From: Gammaproteobacteria bacterium | Lineage (GTDB): Bacteria; Pseudomonadota; Gammaproteobacteria; Steroidobacterales; Steroidobacteraceae | Length of the DNA: 64,000 nt | Direction: 5' to 3' | Assembly (NCBI GenBank): GCA_025359565.1 | Contig: JANYFY010000029.1 | Location: forward strand, 62,001-126,000 | Part shown: in pieces, positions 8,698 through 16,871 of the stretch | Layout: the number at the start of each line of letters is the position of its first letter | Position numbering within the stretch: position 1 is the first letter of the stretch | Notes under the pieces: generated by a model | The model's database searches: none | What the model saw: only the letters and a program-made list of their open reading frames with translations | What the model was told of the DNA's origin: nothing | Translations under genes and position numbers: made by a program

Positions 8698-9903
8698 TCA
8701 CCTAAGTGCGACACGCAATCGTGCCAAGTCATCACAACGAGTCACAAGATCCGAGCGCCGCGCCGCGGTACGGTAGTCACGCAAGGTCTCCAAGGAACGC
8801 AGCAATGTTTCGAGCGGCGGACCACTCGCAGTGATTGCTGCCAAGTGTTTTTCATCAAGCGACTTGGCTGGCTGCGCAATAAACCGACTCACTAGCTGAT
8901 CATGATGCTGCCTAGCCGTTTTGGCATATAGATCGCACACACGCAAGAAAGCCGCACCATTACGCCTAAACCACTCGCTTGCAGAGTGCCGTTCGATTAG
9001 CAATAGAAATTCGTCTAATAGGCTTCGATAACGCATGCACTCCCGCAAGTGCTGTTGATCATCGGGAACCATGAATTGCATTTTATCAACCAGTAGTTGC
9101 GCATAGTAGGGGTCGCTTGCCTGACATAGACCCAGCAATAAATCAATTTCATTGATACCCGAGAAATCACCGGCATTGGCGCCACGATATTCTGACCGCC
9201 CAACCCGATACGGCTTGTAATAAGGTCGCACGCTGTAAAAGAACCGATCCACATTAAGGTTGGCGAATAAGCGGTCGTTAATCGCTATCGCCTCGTCCAG
9301 AGCATCTGCAGCCGCTTTTAATGGTAAGTCACTTACCGGATTGCTAACGCCTAGCTTCACGCTGCGGCGTAGCTCCTCGGCAGCCCGCTGAAAACACAAG
9401 ATGGCGCGGGTGTTTTCATCAATGAACAAGAATTCGTCCGCTAAATTGGTAAAGCTTTTACGAACACCGTCGATGGCTCTGTTGTGAGTAGATAGATGCG
9501 CGGTCGCAAAACGTGGCGCCATGCCAATAGATGCGCCTACGTGCATGGCAAGCGACGATGCCTCGACAAAAGGCGAGCGTTGCTCACGGGCCGGATTAGT
9601 CAATTCATGGCGACGCAAGGCCGCTAGGTACATACCAACGTTGCCCAGCACACCAAACCCGCTCTCAAAACCATCTCCCGTATTACCTTCACGCCATAGT
9701 TCAACCACGTGGTCGTGACCTTCATCGCGCAGCGCTGATTTTATCGCTGACCCAATTTTCTCGACATTAGCCCGGTCTGTCTGAGCAAAGTAAAGATTCT
9801 CCAGCTCGCTGTTCATCGCCACGAATGCGCCTCGAATCCAGCGCTCGAAAGCTTGGCTCGGGTTACTCACGATTGGCGCCCCTTTGTCATCATTGGGTAG
9901 CAT
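8698..9903 (-). CDS. PrnB / indoleamine-dioxygenase-like protein (DUF1864 type)
   Basis: The 401-residue sequence matches the DUF1864/PrnB-type family as I know it. Family signatures are NTGDGFESGFGVLGNVGMYL (about 74), EASSLAMHVGASIGMAPRF (about 114), AHLSTHNRAIDG (about 135) and VRPYYKPYRVGRSEYRGANA (about 225). The last stretch, followed by GDFSGINEIDLLLGL, resembles the heme-site region of indoleamine 2,3-dioxygenase. Known relatives in this superfamily (TDO, IDO, PrnB) bind heme and oxidise indoles. By eye, the position of the IDO proximal His holds Asp282 in MVPDDQQHL, so heme binding is not assured. ATG 9903 lacks a ribosome site; GTG 9870 with AAAGGGG upstream is a good alternative. 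It is divergent from a kynureninase-like gene. Confidence 0.65.
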   Translation of the reverse strand: MLPNDDKGAPIVSNPSQAFERWIRGAFVAMNSELENLYFAQTDRANVEKIGSAIKSALRDEGHDHVVELWREGNTGDGFESGFGVLGNVGMYLAALRRHELTNPAREQRSPFVEASSLAMHVGASIGMAPRFATAHLSTHNRAIDGVRKSFTNLADEFLFIDENTRAILCFQRAAEELRRSVKLGVSNPVSDLPLKAAADALDEAIAINDRLFANLNVDRFFYSVRPYYKPYRVGRSEYRGANAGDFSGINEIDLLLGLCQASDPYYAQLLVDKMQFMVPDDQQHLRECMRYRSLLDEFLLLIERHSASEWFRRNGAAFLRVCDLYAKTARQHHDQLVSRFIAQPAKSLDEKHLAAITASGPPLETLLRSLETLRDYRTAARRSDLVTRCDDLARLRVALR

Positions 9904-9983
9904 CTTAACTGGACCCGCGAGATCATACGAATATCGCTGTAGGCTAGCAACACTAAAATTTCAGAAAAATTTAAGGAAAACCA

Positions 9984-11090
9984 GTGAAGCAACATTTTCG
10001 AATGCCACAGGGCAGCTATTTGCTGAGTCACTCAGTGGGTTGCCTTCCTATAAGCAGCGAGTTGGCGTTGGCGCGGCGGTATCTAACACCTTGGCAGGAA
10101 TTAGGCGGTGACGTCTGGCCCGGGTGGTTAGCTGAAATAGAACGGTTCCGTGGCGCGATGGCGCGACTTCTCGGAGCTCGAATTGACAATATTTGCCCGC
10201 AAGCAAATGTTTCAAGCGCTGTTGCAAAAATTCTTCACGCACTCCCTGCCCGGCACGGTCGTAATCGCCTATTACTGTGTGAAGAAGACTTTCCTTCAAT
10301 CGGCTTTGTGCTTAAAGCTGCCGCTAAAGTTGGCTATGAACCGATATTTATTCCGCGCGGGGCGGCAGCCGAAGATATACAAACCTGGCAAGCGTCTTTG
10401 GATGACCGCACACAGTTGGCATTGATTACCCATGCCTTCTCTAACCGGAGCGCGCGTCTGCCGGTTCAACAAATCACTCAGATTGCCCGAGAGCACGGCG
10501 TTGTAAGCATCGTCGATGCAACTCAAACACTGGGTGTAATACCTATAAATGTAGCCGACTGGTCCGCTGACTTTTTAGTTGGCTCAAGTGTAAAGTTTCT
10601 TTGCGGGGGCCCGGGTGCGGGTTTTTTATGGATGGCGGATAGCGCCATCGCAATGTCTGAACCTGTTGATACAGGCTGGTTCTCTCACGAGGACCCCTTT
10701 GCATTTGACATACATGACTTTCGACCAGCCGCTAATGCTTTGCGTTTTTGGGGAGGCACGCCCTCGATTGCACCCTTCGTTGTAGCAAGCGCCGCAGTCG
10801 AGTTACTACTCGATATTGGAGTCGAAGCGATTTATGCGAGCAACCAGGCATTGATATCTCAATTGCACGACAGAGTGCCCAGCGCGGTAATCGCTTCGAC
10901 TCGCACCTTAAATACCCGCGCCAATACCGTCCTACTGCGGGTGACAGATGTAGAGGGAGCAAAGTTTGCGCTCCACGAAGCACGAATTTTCGCCGATCTA
11001 CGCGATGACTGTGTTCGGGTATCACCGCACCTCTACAACGACCTCAATGATATTGAGTGCCTAGTTATAGCATTGCAGCCGTATTTTTAG
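9984..11090 (+). CDS. Kynureninase-like class V PLP enzyme
   Basis: The 368-residue protein is a fold-type I, aminotransferase class V family member. VDATQTLGVIPI (about 177) holds the Asp that pairs with the PLP ring nitrogen. VGSSVKFLCGGPGAGFLW (about 199) holds the PLP lysine K204 in the context typical of kynureninases. RFWGGTPSIAPF (about 253) matches the kynureninase pattern as well. AAGGA lies six bases before the GTG start. Kynureninases cleave the side chain of kynurenine to give alanine and anthranilate, but related enzymes act on other substrates. The divergent PrnB/IDO-like gene, 80 bases away, suggests that the two act on one aromatic substrate. Exact chemistry is inferred. Confidence 0.75.
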   Translation: MKQHFRMPQGSYLLSHSVGCLPISSELALARRYLTPWQELGGDVWPGWLAEIERFRGAMARLLGARIDNICPQANVSSAVAKILHALPARHGRNRLLLCEEDFPSIGFVLKAAAKVGYEPIFIPRGAAAEDIQTWQASLDDRTQLALITHAFSNRSARLPVQQITQIAREHGVVSIVDATQTLGVIPINVADWSADFLVGSSVKFLCGGPGAGFLWMADSAIAMSEPVDTGWFSHEDPFAFDIHDFRPAANALRFWGGTPSIAPFVVASAAVELLLDIGVEAIYASNQALISQLHDRVPSAVIASTRTLNTRANTVLLRVTDVEGAKFALHEARIFADLRDDCVRVSPHLYNDLNDIECLVIALQPYF

Positions 11091-11492
11091 TCGGGTGAAT
11101 ATAAGCCTGCTCTGCACACACAAAAAATTCTGCGAATCTGGCAGGCAGCGCTATAGGATCTCGAATATTGGTACGAAATATGAATTGCAGAACCGAGATG
11201 CTTTTAATTCTCATCATTGCGCTTTTTGTTAAGGCGGTGCACGCGTCTGGGTATTTTTCCACCACTAATGGACACAATATCGCGGTAAAGATGCGTTATT
11301 CCGAGGTCACAGTGCCTGCATTGCACATCGCTGCAGCCAGTCGTACCAACGAAACATGAGTGCGTCGACATGCATCGGCACCGAAATCAACCCCTCCTAC
11401 GCCGCAGCCCGCCGTCATCACAGCACTAGCGATAACTTGAATCTTCCGATACGCGTTCATTGGAATCTCCTATATATCGTTGTGACTCAACA
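11091..11492. other. 402-base intergenic stretch with two weak small frames
   Basis: No recognised gene lies between the kynureninase-like gene and the TonB receptor gene. On the minus strand 11460-11296 encodes a lipoprotein-like peptide. On the plus strand an ATG at 11180 opens 59 codons ending at 11359, with a signal-like start (LLILIIALFVKAVHA) but no ribosome site. An inverted pair GCCTGC/GCAGGC flanks an A-rich stretch near 11115-11155, too widely spaced for a normal terminator. The region may contain remnants of lost genes. Confidence 0.4.
11296..11460 (-). CDS. Possible small lipoprotein downstream of the TonB receptor gene
   Basis: A 54-codon frame starts with ATG at 11460, with AGGAG five bases upstream. 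Its N terminus (MNAYRKIQVIASAVMTAGCG) has a basic residue pair, a short hydrophobic run and a lipobox-like TAGC, with Cys at residue 19. The rest (two further Cys, no known domain) is unrecognised. It starts 32 bases after the TonB receptor stop on the same strand. The good ribosome site and lipobox favour translation, but the short length and unknown family keep confidence low. Confidence 0.3.
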   Translation of the reverse strand: MNAYRKIQVIASAVMTAGCGVGGVDFGADACRRTHVSLVRLAAAMCNAGTVTSE

Positions 11493-14400
11493 TCAAAACT
11501 GATACGACGCACCCAGCGTAAAAAACCGTCCATAAGCGGTGTACCCAGTCCCTACCCCGCTGACACTCTGACCTACTTGCTGACCATTGGCCCAGGGCTC
11601 ATACGGATTGCCATTTAGGTAAGTTCGGGCTACCGAGTTAGTGAGATTTTTGCCCTCCAGATAGACCTGAAATTCCTTAGTAAATTTATAGTGCGCGCTC
11701 GCGGTGAGCCATTTATAGGGACTCTGGATGGCAGGCCAAACCGCAATTTCCGTACTGCTCGCTACCGAATAACTTGCGGCATAGTCCCAATTTAAATCGG
11801 TACTAATAGGTCCTTTTTCGTACAGTAGCCCCACGGACAAAGTCGTGGGTGGCACTCCATTGACGGCCCCCGACGAACTTTTAGTATAGGTATACTGCAC
11901 GTGCGCACCAAACCCATTATCCAGCAGGTGCTGCCAGGCCAATTCGATCCCATAATAGTTGCTCGTAATCGCATTTATAGGAGCCGAAACGGTCCAGAGG
12001 AAGGGTGTGCCAACAACTCCCGGCGTGCCGGGAGGCCCACCTACATACTTCAATGTTCCAAGGTTTACCTGATCGTCAAACCTAGTATAGATATCGTCGC
12101 GGAGTCGTTTAGTAAACAATGCCGCTGTGAGGGAATCGTGCGGTTGGTAGTACCACTCTATTGAAATATCCGCTTGCGATGACTTGATTGGTCGCAGCCC
12201 AGAAGTGCCGTTGTAATTTAACGTTGCGGTCCCATTGATCGCACCGTTTTGTGACGTCGGTGCAAGATAATTAAGGGTCGGGCGGGACATGGTCTGCGCC
12301 AATCCTATGCGTAACTGCACCTCTTCGGGCTTAAGCCAATAATTGATATTCAGCGAAGGCAGTGGAATTGTATAACTCGTAGTCGTCGAGACCGGTTTGT
12401 TAGTGGAGTAAATTACGGTGTATCCCACGGTCGATCCGACATCAGAAATCGCCCAAAGTGCCGTCGGTATAGCCACGTGAGTAGCAGCGGTGGTAACCGT
12501 GTGCACCAAGCGCAACCCTACATTTCCCGACCAGTTAGTCCCGGCGAACTGCAATTCACCGTAAGCCGAAGTCGTTTTCTCAGTTACGCTATAGGAATTA
12601 AAGGCATTCGGCTGCGGTAAGCTATTGGCATAATTAAAGGGTTGACCCGCACAGTCTACCGAGGAGCTCAAGGGCGGCGTGGTATTGGGCGGCACCGCAA
12701 CCGGCTGAGTACAGTTGTTCGGGTTTAGTTTACCGTCCAGACTCTTCAGAAAAGCAAATAATTGCGCCGCATTGATTTGCGGCAACGTCGTAGTATAGGA
12801 GCCACCCGCACCTTGCATAAAATTAGGGGGATTGACCATGGATATGACATTAAATCCCTGCGATCCGAAGGAATAAGGGGTGCATTGCACATTACAACCA
12901 AAAGTGTTGTACAAGGTATTGTATTGGCTTGATCCATTGGTCCAATCGTTACTACTGTCCACACGATTCTTTTCCCGCCGCGACCCACCAATGCCGAATA
13001 GGATTTTGGTCATCCATCCCGATTCGACTTTATAGTCTCCATCGAGCGTAAACCCGGTCACCTGATCTTCCACAGAATACCCATTTAGGCCGACATAATG
13101 CGTGGACCAATATTTATTGTTGTTTAAAAAACCGGAATTCATTAAAGCTGTGTAGGAACATTGGCCGGGTGTCGTCGCACTGGCAGTTCCCTGCGGACAT
13201 GCGGTAAGCCCGAGCTGAGTGGGGGGCACCAGAACATTGATACTCGGAAGGCTGTTAGGAATTTCTGTAAAAATTAATGTGTCTTGAGCCACTGGCTGAT
13301 TGGACACCAGACCCGCTGTCACGAACGTATCCGCGCCACCTTCAGGCCGGCTGGCCTTAGAGCGATATACATCGCCAACAAAGTGCAATTTATCATTTAC
13401 ATTCCAACTAGCCTTTAACCCAAACAACGACGTGTCGACCACCCTATTGGTTGTGTTATTGACTATCTCTGGCTGGAAAGTACTCGACGTGAGACCCACG
13501 AGCTGTCCGTTCTTAAGGGTCAGATTGCTCCACAAACTGCCGGTCGGATCCGACGCAAAATAATACGACTGGTTGTAACCAATCTGGGGATCTCTGAGCC
13601 GCGTGAACAATCCATCTGCCACGAGCTTAAAATCCGACGTTGGCCGCCACTCAATACTTCCCGAGACAGCATCGCGTTTCTTTTTATCAAAAATCGATCC
13701 AAAGGTAATACAGCAAGGCGCAGCACCTTGGTCCAAGGTATAAGCCCCCAAACCTGGGTCCGGTGACACAGTCTGTGGCTGAAACTGTGAAAACGCATTG
13801 AGCGAATCGGTACGCACATTATCCTCCGAGTGCACCAATCCAATCAAAAAACCCAGCGCTCTGTCAGCATCAGTATTCGAAGCGAACGCCGAAAATCGAG
13901 TGCCGCGAAGATGCGACATCTGATTGTAAGTTTCCTCTGCATGCACGCCACCATGAAAACCTAAGTTATCAAATGGGCTCGCCGTGCGTAAATTCACCGT
14001 GCCGCCAATGCTGCCTTCCATTGCAGAAGCCTGAGCGGACTTCAACACATCTGCACCAGAGATGATTTCCGATGGAAGTACATCGAAGGCCAGTTCTCGG
14101 CCATCATCATCCGTCGCCAAAATTCGATCGTTCAATGTAATCAGGTTATATGCCGGGCCTAATCCTCGGACAGTGATTCTCGCACCCTCCCCACCCGTGG
14201 TCCGAGTGATGGTAACACCCGGTAAGTGGCTCAAAGAATCCGCCACATCCGCATCAGGAAATCGGCCCAGCTCTAACGCATTGATCGAATCCAACACTAC
14301 CGACGCGTTCTTTTTTATGTCGAGAGATTTTTCCAAACTCGCGCGTATTCCGGTTACGACCACTTCTTCTAAGTCGCCCGATTTGGCCTCAGGCGTTTTG

Positions 14401-14516
14401 GCGGGTGTAGAGGCGGCAGTCTGCGCAAAAGCGTGCCCCTGCATAAATACTCCCATTGCAACCGCAGTAATCGCTTGCGATAGCAGCACGATCACCTTTA
14501 ACATATTACTGGTCAT
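11493..14516 (-). CDS. TonB-dependent outer-membrane receptor, probable sugar uptake
   Basis: The protein of about 1007 residues has a signal peptide ending near HAFAQ. A plug domain follows, with EEVVVTGIRASLEKSLDIKK (the TonB-box region), DADVADSLSHLPGVTI and RGLGPAYNLITLN. A long beta-barrel ends in the expected aromatic LGASYQF. The layout is that of Xanthomonas/Caulobacter-type receptors, which import oligosaccharides and other large substrates. I chose the ATG at 14516 because GGGAG lies seven bases upstream; an upstream TTG at 14537 lies before that ribosome site. It is divergent from the permease-agaZ-agaS-kinase operon across two CTTTC boxes, which supports uptake of GalNAc or galactosaminides. 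The PrnB-like cassette is the alternative partner. Confidence 0.9.
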   Translation of the reverse strand: MTSNMLKVIVLLSQAITAVAMGVFMQGHAFAQTAASTPAKTPEAKSGDLEEVVVTGIRASLEKSLDIKKNASVVLDSINALELGRFPDADVADSLSHLPGVTITRTTGGEGARITVRGLGPAYNLITLNDRILATDDDGRELAFDVLPSEIISGADVLKSAQASAMEGSIGGTVNLRTASPFDNLGFHGGVHAEETYNQMSHLRGTRFSAFASNTDADRALGFLIGLVHSEDNVRTDSLNAFSQFQPQTVSPDPGLGAYTLDQGAAPCCITFGSIFDKKKRDAVSGSIEWRPTSDFKLVADGLFTRLRDPQIGYNQSYYFASDPTGSLWSNLTLKNGQLVGLTSSTFQPEIVNNTTNRVVDTSLFGLKASWNVNDKLHFVGDVYRSKASRPEGGADTFVTAGLVSNQPVAQDTLIFTEIPNSLPSINVLVPPTQLGLTACPQGTASATTPGQCSYTALMNSGFLNNNKYWSTHYVGLNGYSVEDQVTGFTLDGDYKVESGWMTKILFGIGGSRREKNRVDSSNDWTNGSSQYNTLYNTFGCNVQCTPYSFGSQGFNVISMVNPPNFMQGAGGSYTTTLPQINAAQLFAFLKSLDGKLNPNNCTQPVAVPPNTTPPLSSSVDCAGQPFNYANSLPQPNAFNSYSVTEKTTSAYGELQFAGTNWSGNVGLRLVHTVTTAATHVAIPTALWAISDVGSTVGYTVIYSTNKPVSTTTSYTIPLPSLNINYWLKPEEVQLRIGLAQTMSRPTLNYLAPTSQNGAINGTATLNYNGTSGLRPIKSSQADISIEWYYQPHDSLTAALFTKRLRDDIYTRFDDQVNLGTLKYVGGPPGTPGVVGTPFLWTVSAPINAITSNYYGIELAWQHLLDNGFGAHVQYTYTKSSSGAVNGVPPTTLSVGLLYEKGPISTDLNWDYAASYSVASSTEIAVWPAIQSPYKWLTASAHYKFTKEFQVYLEGKNLTNSVARTYLNGNPYEPWANGQQVGQSVSGVGTGYTAYGRFFTLGASYQF

Positions 14517-14694
14517 GACTATTCTCCCTATCCCCAATACTAAACATAATCTGACTTTAAGCGAATCGCTACCTTGCTAACAACCCCTCAGTTGCTTTCA
14601 AACCCGCAGTTTTCGGGTACAACTGGACGTAAATCTTTCATTATCGTTGTTTTACTGTATATTTAGCAGAAGGTCAATCATTTAAAAGGATGCC
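14517..14694. promoter_or_regulatory. Divergent TonB receptor / permease control region with two CTTTC boxes
   Basis: CTTTC occurs at 14595-14599 and 14635-14639, in the same orientation and exactly 40 bp apart, about four helical turns. Published AgaR sites in proteobacteria share a CTTTC core in multiple copies. Between the boxes lies a small palindrome, ACCCG at 14602-14606 and CGGGT at 14614-14618. An AT-rich stretch near 14651-14665 could hold the -10 element for the permease operon. AAAAGGA at 14684-14690 is the ribosome site for the TTG at 14695. I infer AgaR control of both divergent units. Confidence 0.5.
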
Positions 14695-15588
14695 TTGTTG
14701 AATCGAAAACCCTGGCTTACATACGCCCTGATCACCACTTTCTTCTGGGGGGTTTGGGGAGCATTTACCGGAGTACCCGCTCAGTACGGGTTTCCGGAGA
14801 CGCTGACCTACTGCGTTTGGGCACTGACCATGTTGCCACCCGCTCTTTATGCCCTCTCGCGGGTGCGCTGGAAGATTCAACGCGAGGGCAAATCAGTGCT
14901 GTATGGTCTCTCTATAGGATTGCTGGGCGCGGGTGGCCAGATGTTGTTATTCCACACCGTAAGGATTGGTCCGCCCTATTTAATTTTTCCGCTGATTGCA
15001 CTCTCACCAGTAGTAACGATTGCGTTGTCGATATTGCTATTAAAGGAACGCGTCTCGCCACGCGGTGCGATCGGTGTTGTTCTTGCGCTGTTGTCGCTGC
15101 CGCTGTTTGATTATACCGGTGAACATGCCACGGGCTTCAGCTCTTCATGGTTCGTGTATGCGTTACTCATCATGGCAGCCTGGGGCGTGCAAGCCTATTT
15201 TATGCGCTTTGCCAATGGCTTCATGAACGCGGAAAGCATTTTTTTCTACATGGCTGTAACCGGTGTTGCATTGATACCGGCGGCTTTGTACTTGACCGAT
15301 TTCTCGCAGCCTATTAATTGGGGATTGAATGGGCCCTATCTTTCAGCGTCCATTCAAATCCTAAATTCTGTCGGTGCGTTGGCGCTGGTGTATGCCTTTC
15401 GCTATGGCCGAGCCATCGTCGTAGCGCCGCTTGCCAACGCGGGCGCACCGCTCATTACCGCACTCCTATCCCTGATTATCCTTAGCGTGATGCCGTCTTC
15501 AATCAAAGTTGTCGGTATTGCGTTAGCGTTCGTCTCGGCGGTCATCCTGGCGGTTGAACCCGATCAACCCATCGTGAGCGCGCCGTGA
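14695..15588 (+). CDS. DMT/EamA-superfamily inner-membrane permease in the aga cluster
   Basis: The 297-residue protein has about ten hydrophobic segments in two halves, as in DMT/EamA transporters. WLTYALITTFFWGVWGAF opens the first half, and LLLKERVSPRGAIGVVLALL shows the typical fourth-to-fifth helix signature with the conserved E-R. The TTG start follows AAAAGGA. The next gene, agaZ, starts inside its stop codon (GTGA overlap), so the permease belongs to the operon. No PTS or GalNAc MFS permease is visible in the window, so this protein is the best candidate for inner-membrane entry of GalNAc or galactosamine. Substrate assignment is from context. Confidence 0.8.
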   Translation: MLNRKPWLTYALITTFFWGVWGAFTGVPAQYGFPETLTYCVWALTMLPPALYALSRVRWKIQREGKSVLYGLSIGLLGAGGQMLLFHTVRIGPPYLIFPLIALSPVVTIALSILLLKERVSPRGAIGVVLALLSLPLFDYTGEHATGFSSSWFVYALLIMAAWGVQAYFMRFANGFMNAESIFFYMAVTGVALIPAALYLTDFSQPINWGLNGPYLSASIQILNSVGALALVYAFRYGRAIVVAPLANAGAPLITALLSLIILSVMPSSIKVVGIALAFVSAVILAVEPDQPIVSAP

Positions 15589-16859
15589 CCTATTTAGTGG
15601 ATCTGGTAAGGCGACACCACGCGAGTTTACCCGTCGGCATCTATTCGGTGTGTTCGGCTCATCCTCTAGTCATCGAGGCGGCCTTGCGCCAGGCGAAAGC
15701 TAGCCACAGCCCTGCGCTTATTGAATCGACTTCTAATCAAGTTAATCAAGACGGTGGCTACACGGGAATGCGTCCCGCGGATTTTCGTCGTCTCGTCCTT
15801 AAAATAGCAGTGTTGGTAGGTCTACCAGAGGAGCGCGTTATTTTAGGCGGCGATCATCTCGGACCCAATTGTTGGCAACATTTATCTGCGGTGCAAGCCA
15901 TGGATAAGGCACAGGTATTGGTGGAGCAATACGTCGAAGCCGGGTTTCATAAAATTCATTTAGACTGCTCCATGCCTTGTGCCGGTGATGTACTACCGCT
16001 CTCGGACGCAATAATCGCTGCGCGTGCAGCACGTTTGTGTGTGGCGACCGAAAAAGCATGGCGTCGCAAGGGAGGCGAGGCGCCGGTCTATGTACTAGGT
16101 TCCGAAGTACCTACGCCGGGTGGCGCCCACGAATCGCTCGACAAAATTCAAGTTACTGCGCCACAAGCCGCACTCGCGACCGTCAATGCACATAAGTCAG
16201 CCCTTAGCGCGGCAGGAATCGCCGAGGTCTGGCCGCGAGTGATCGGTCTAGTGGTACAACCGGGTGTCGAATTCGATCATGACAAGGTTATTGACTATGT
16301 ACCCGATAAAGCCACCGCACTCAGCGCCTTTATCGAATCACAACCGACTCTGGTCTACGAGGCGCATTCAACCGATTATCAAAGCCAATCAGGCTTAAGT
16401 GCTCTCGTGAAGGGCCACTTCGCAATACTAAAAGTAGGCCCCGGCGTGACCTTTGCACTGCGCGAAGCGATTTGGGCACTCGATCAAATAGAGCGCGAGT
16501 GGCTAGGGGTAGCGCGCTCTTCCCGCGTCAAAGAAACATTATTGAACGCGATGCAAGAAAATCCCAGCCATTGGCGCAAATACTACGAGGCAAGTGGTGA
16601 AAGTTTATTGCTTCAACAACAGTACAGTCTTAGCGACCGCATCCGCTACTATTGGCCCACAAAATCGGTCGAAGCCGCCATGCAAAAACTTTTTGCTAAT
16701 TTAGACGCTCACCCTCCAGCGCTTGCTCTTCTGAGCCAGTATTTGCCGAATGAGTATCAGGCCATTCGAGAAGGAAATTTAGGTTTTAAAGTCAAAGAAA
16801 TCGTGATGTATCACATTGGTACGGTGCTAAATCAATACGCCGCGGCCTGTGGCTGCTGA
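15585..16859 (+). CDS. agaZ: AgaZ/GatZ/KbaZ family protein (tagatose phosphate metabolism)
   Basis: The 424-residue length and sequence match AgaZ/GatZ/KbaZ: PVGIYSVCSAHPLVIEAAL near residue 16, ALIESTSNQVNQDGGYTGM near 43, LGGDHLGPNCW near 84, and IHLDCSMPC near 121. In enteric bacteria this family is described as the non-catalytic subunit of tagatose-1,6-bisphosphate aldolase. A comparative study of aga regulons instead proposed a tagatose-6-phosphate kinase role. No catalytic aldolase subunit (AgaY/KbaY) or PfkB kinase is visible here, which makes the question relevant in this organism. The GTG start overlaps the permease stop by four bases, and agaS follows after 12 bases. Confidence 0.85.
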   Translation: MTYLVDLVRRHHASLPVGIYSVCSAHPLVIEAALRQAKASHSPALIESTSNQVNQDGGYTGMRPADFRRLVLKIAVLVGLPEERVILGGDHLGPNCWQHLSAVQAMDKAQVLVEQYVEAGFHKIHLDCSMPCAGDVLPLSDAIIAARAARLCVATEKAWRRKGGEAPVYVLGSEVPTPGGAHESLDKIQVTAPQAALATVNAHKSALSAAGIAEVWPRVIGLVVQPGVEFDHDKVIDYVPDKATALSAFIESQPTLVYEAHSTDYQSQSGLSALVKGHFAILKVGPGVTFALREAIWALDQIEREWLGVARSSRVKETLLNAMQENPSHWRKYYEASGESLLLQQQYSLSDRIRYYWPTKSVEAAMQKLFANLDAHPPALALLSQYLPNEYQAIREGNLGFKVKEIVMYHIGTVLNQYAAACGC

Positions 16860-16871
16860 AGGTTTTAGACA

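Noticed and set aside
14517-14537. Upstream TTG start of the TonB receptor
   Set aside because: The GGGAG ribosome site lies downstream of the TTG and seven bases before ATG 14516, which begins a normal signal peptide.
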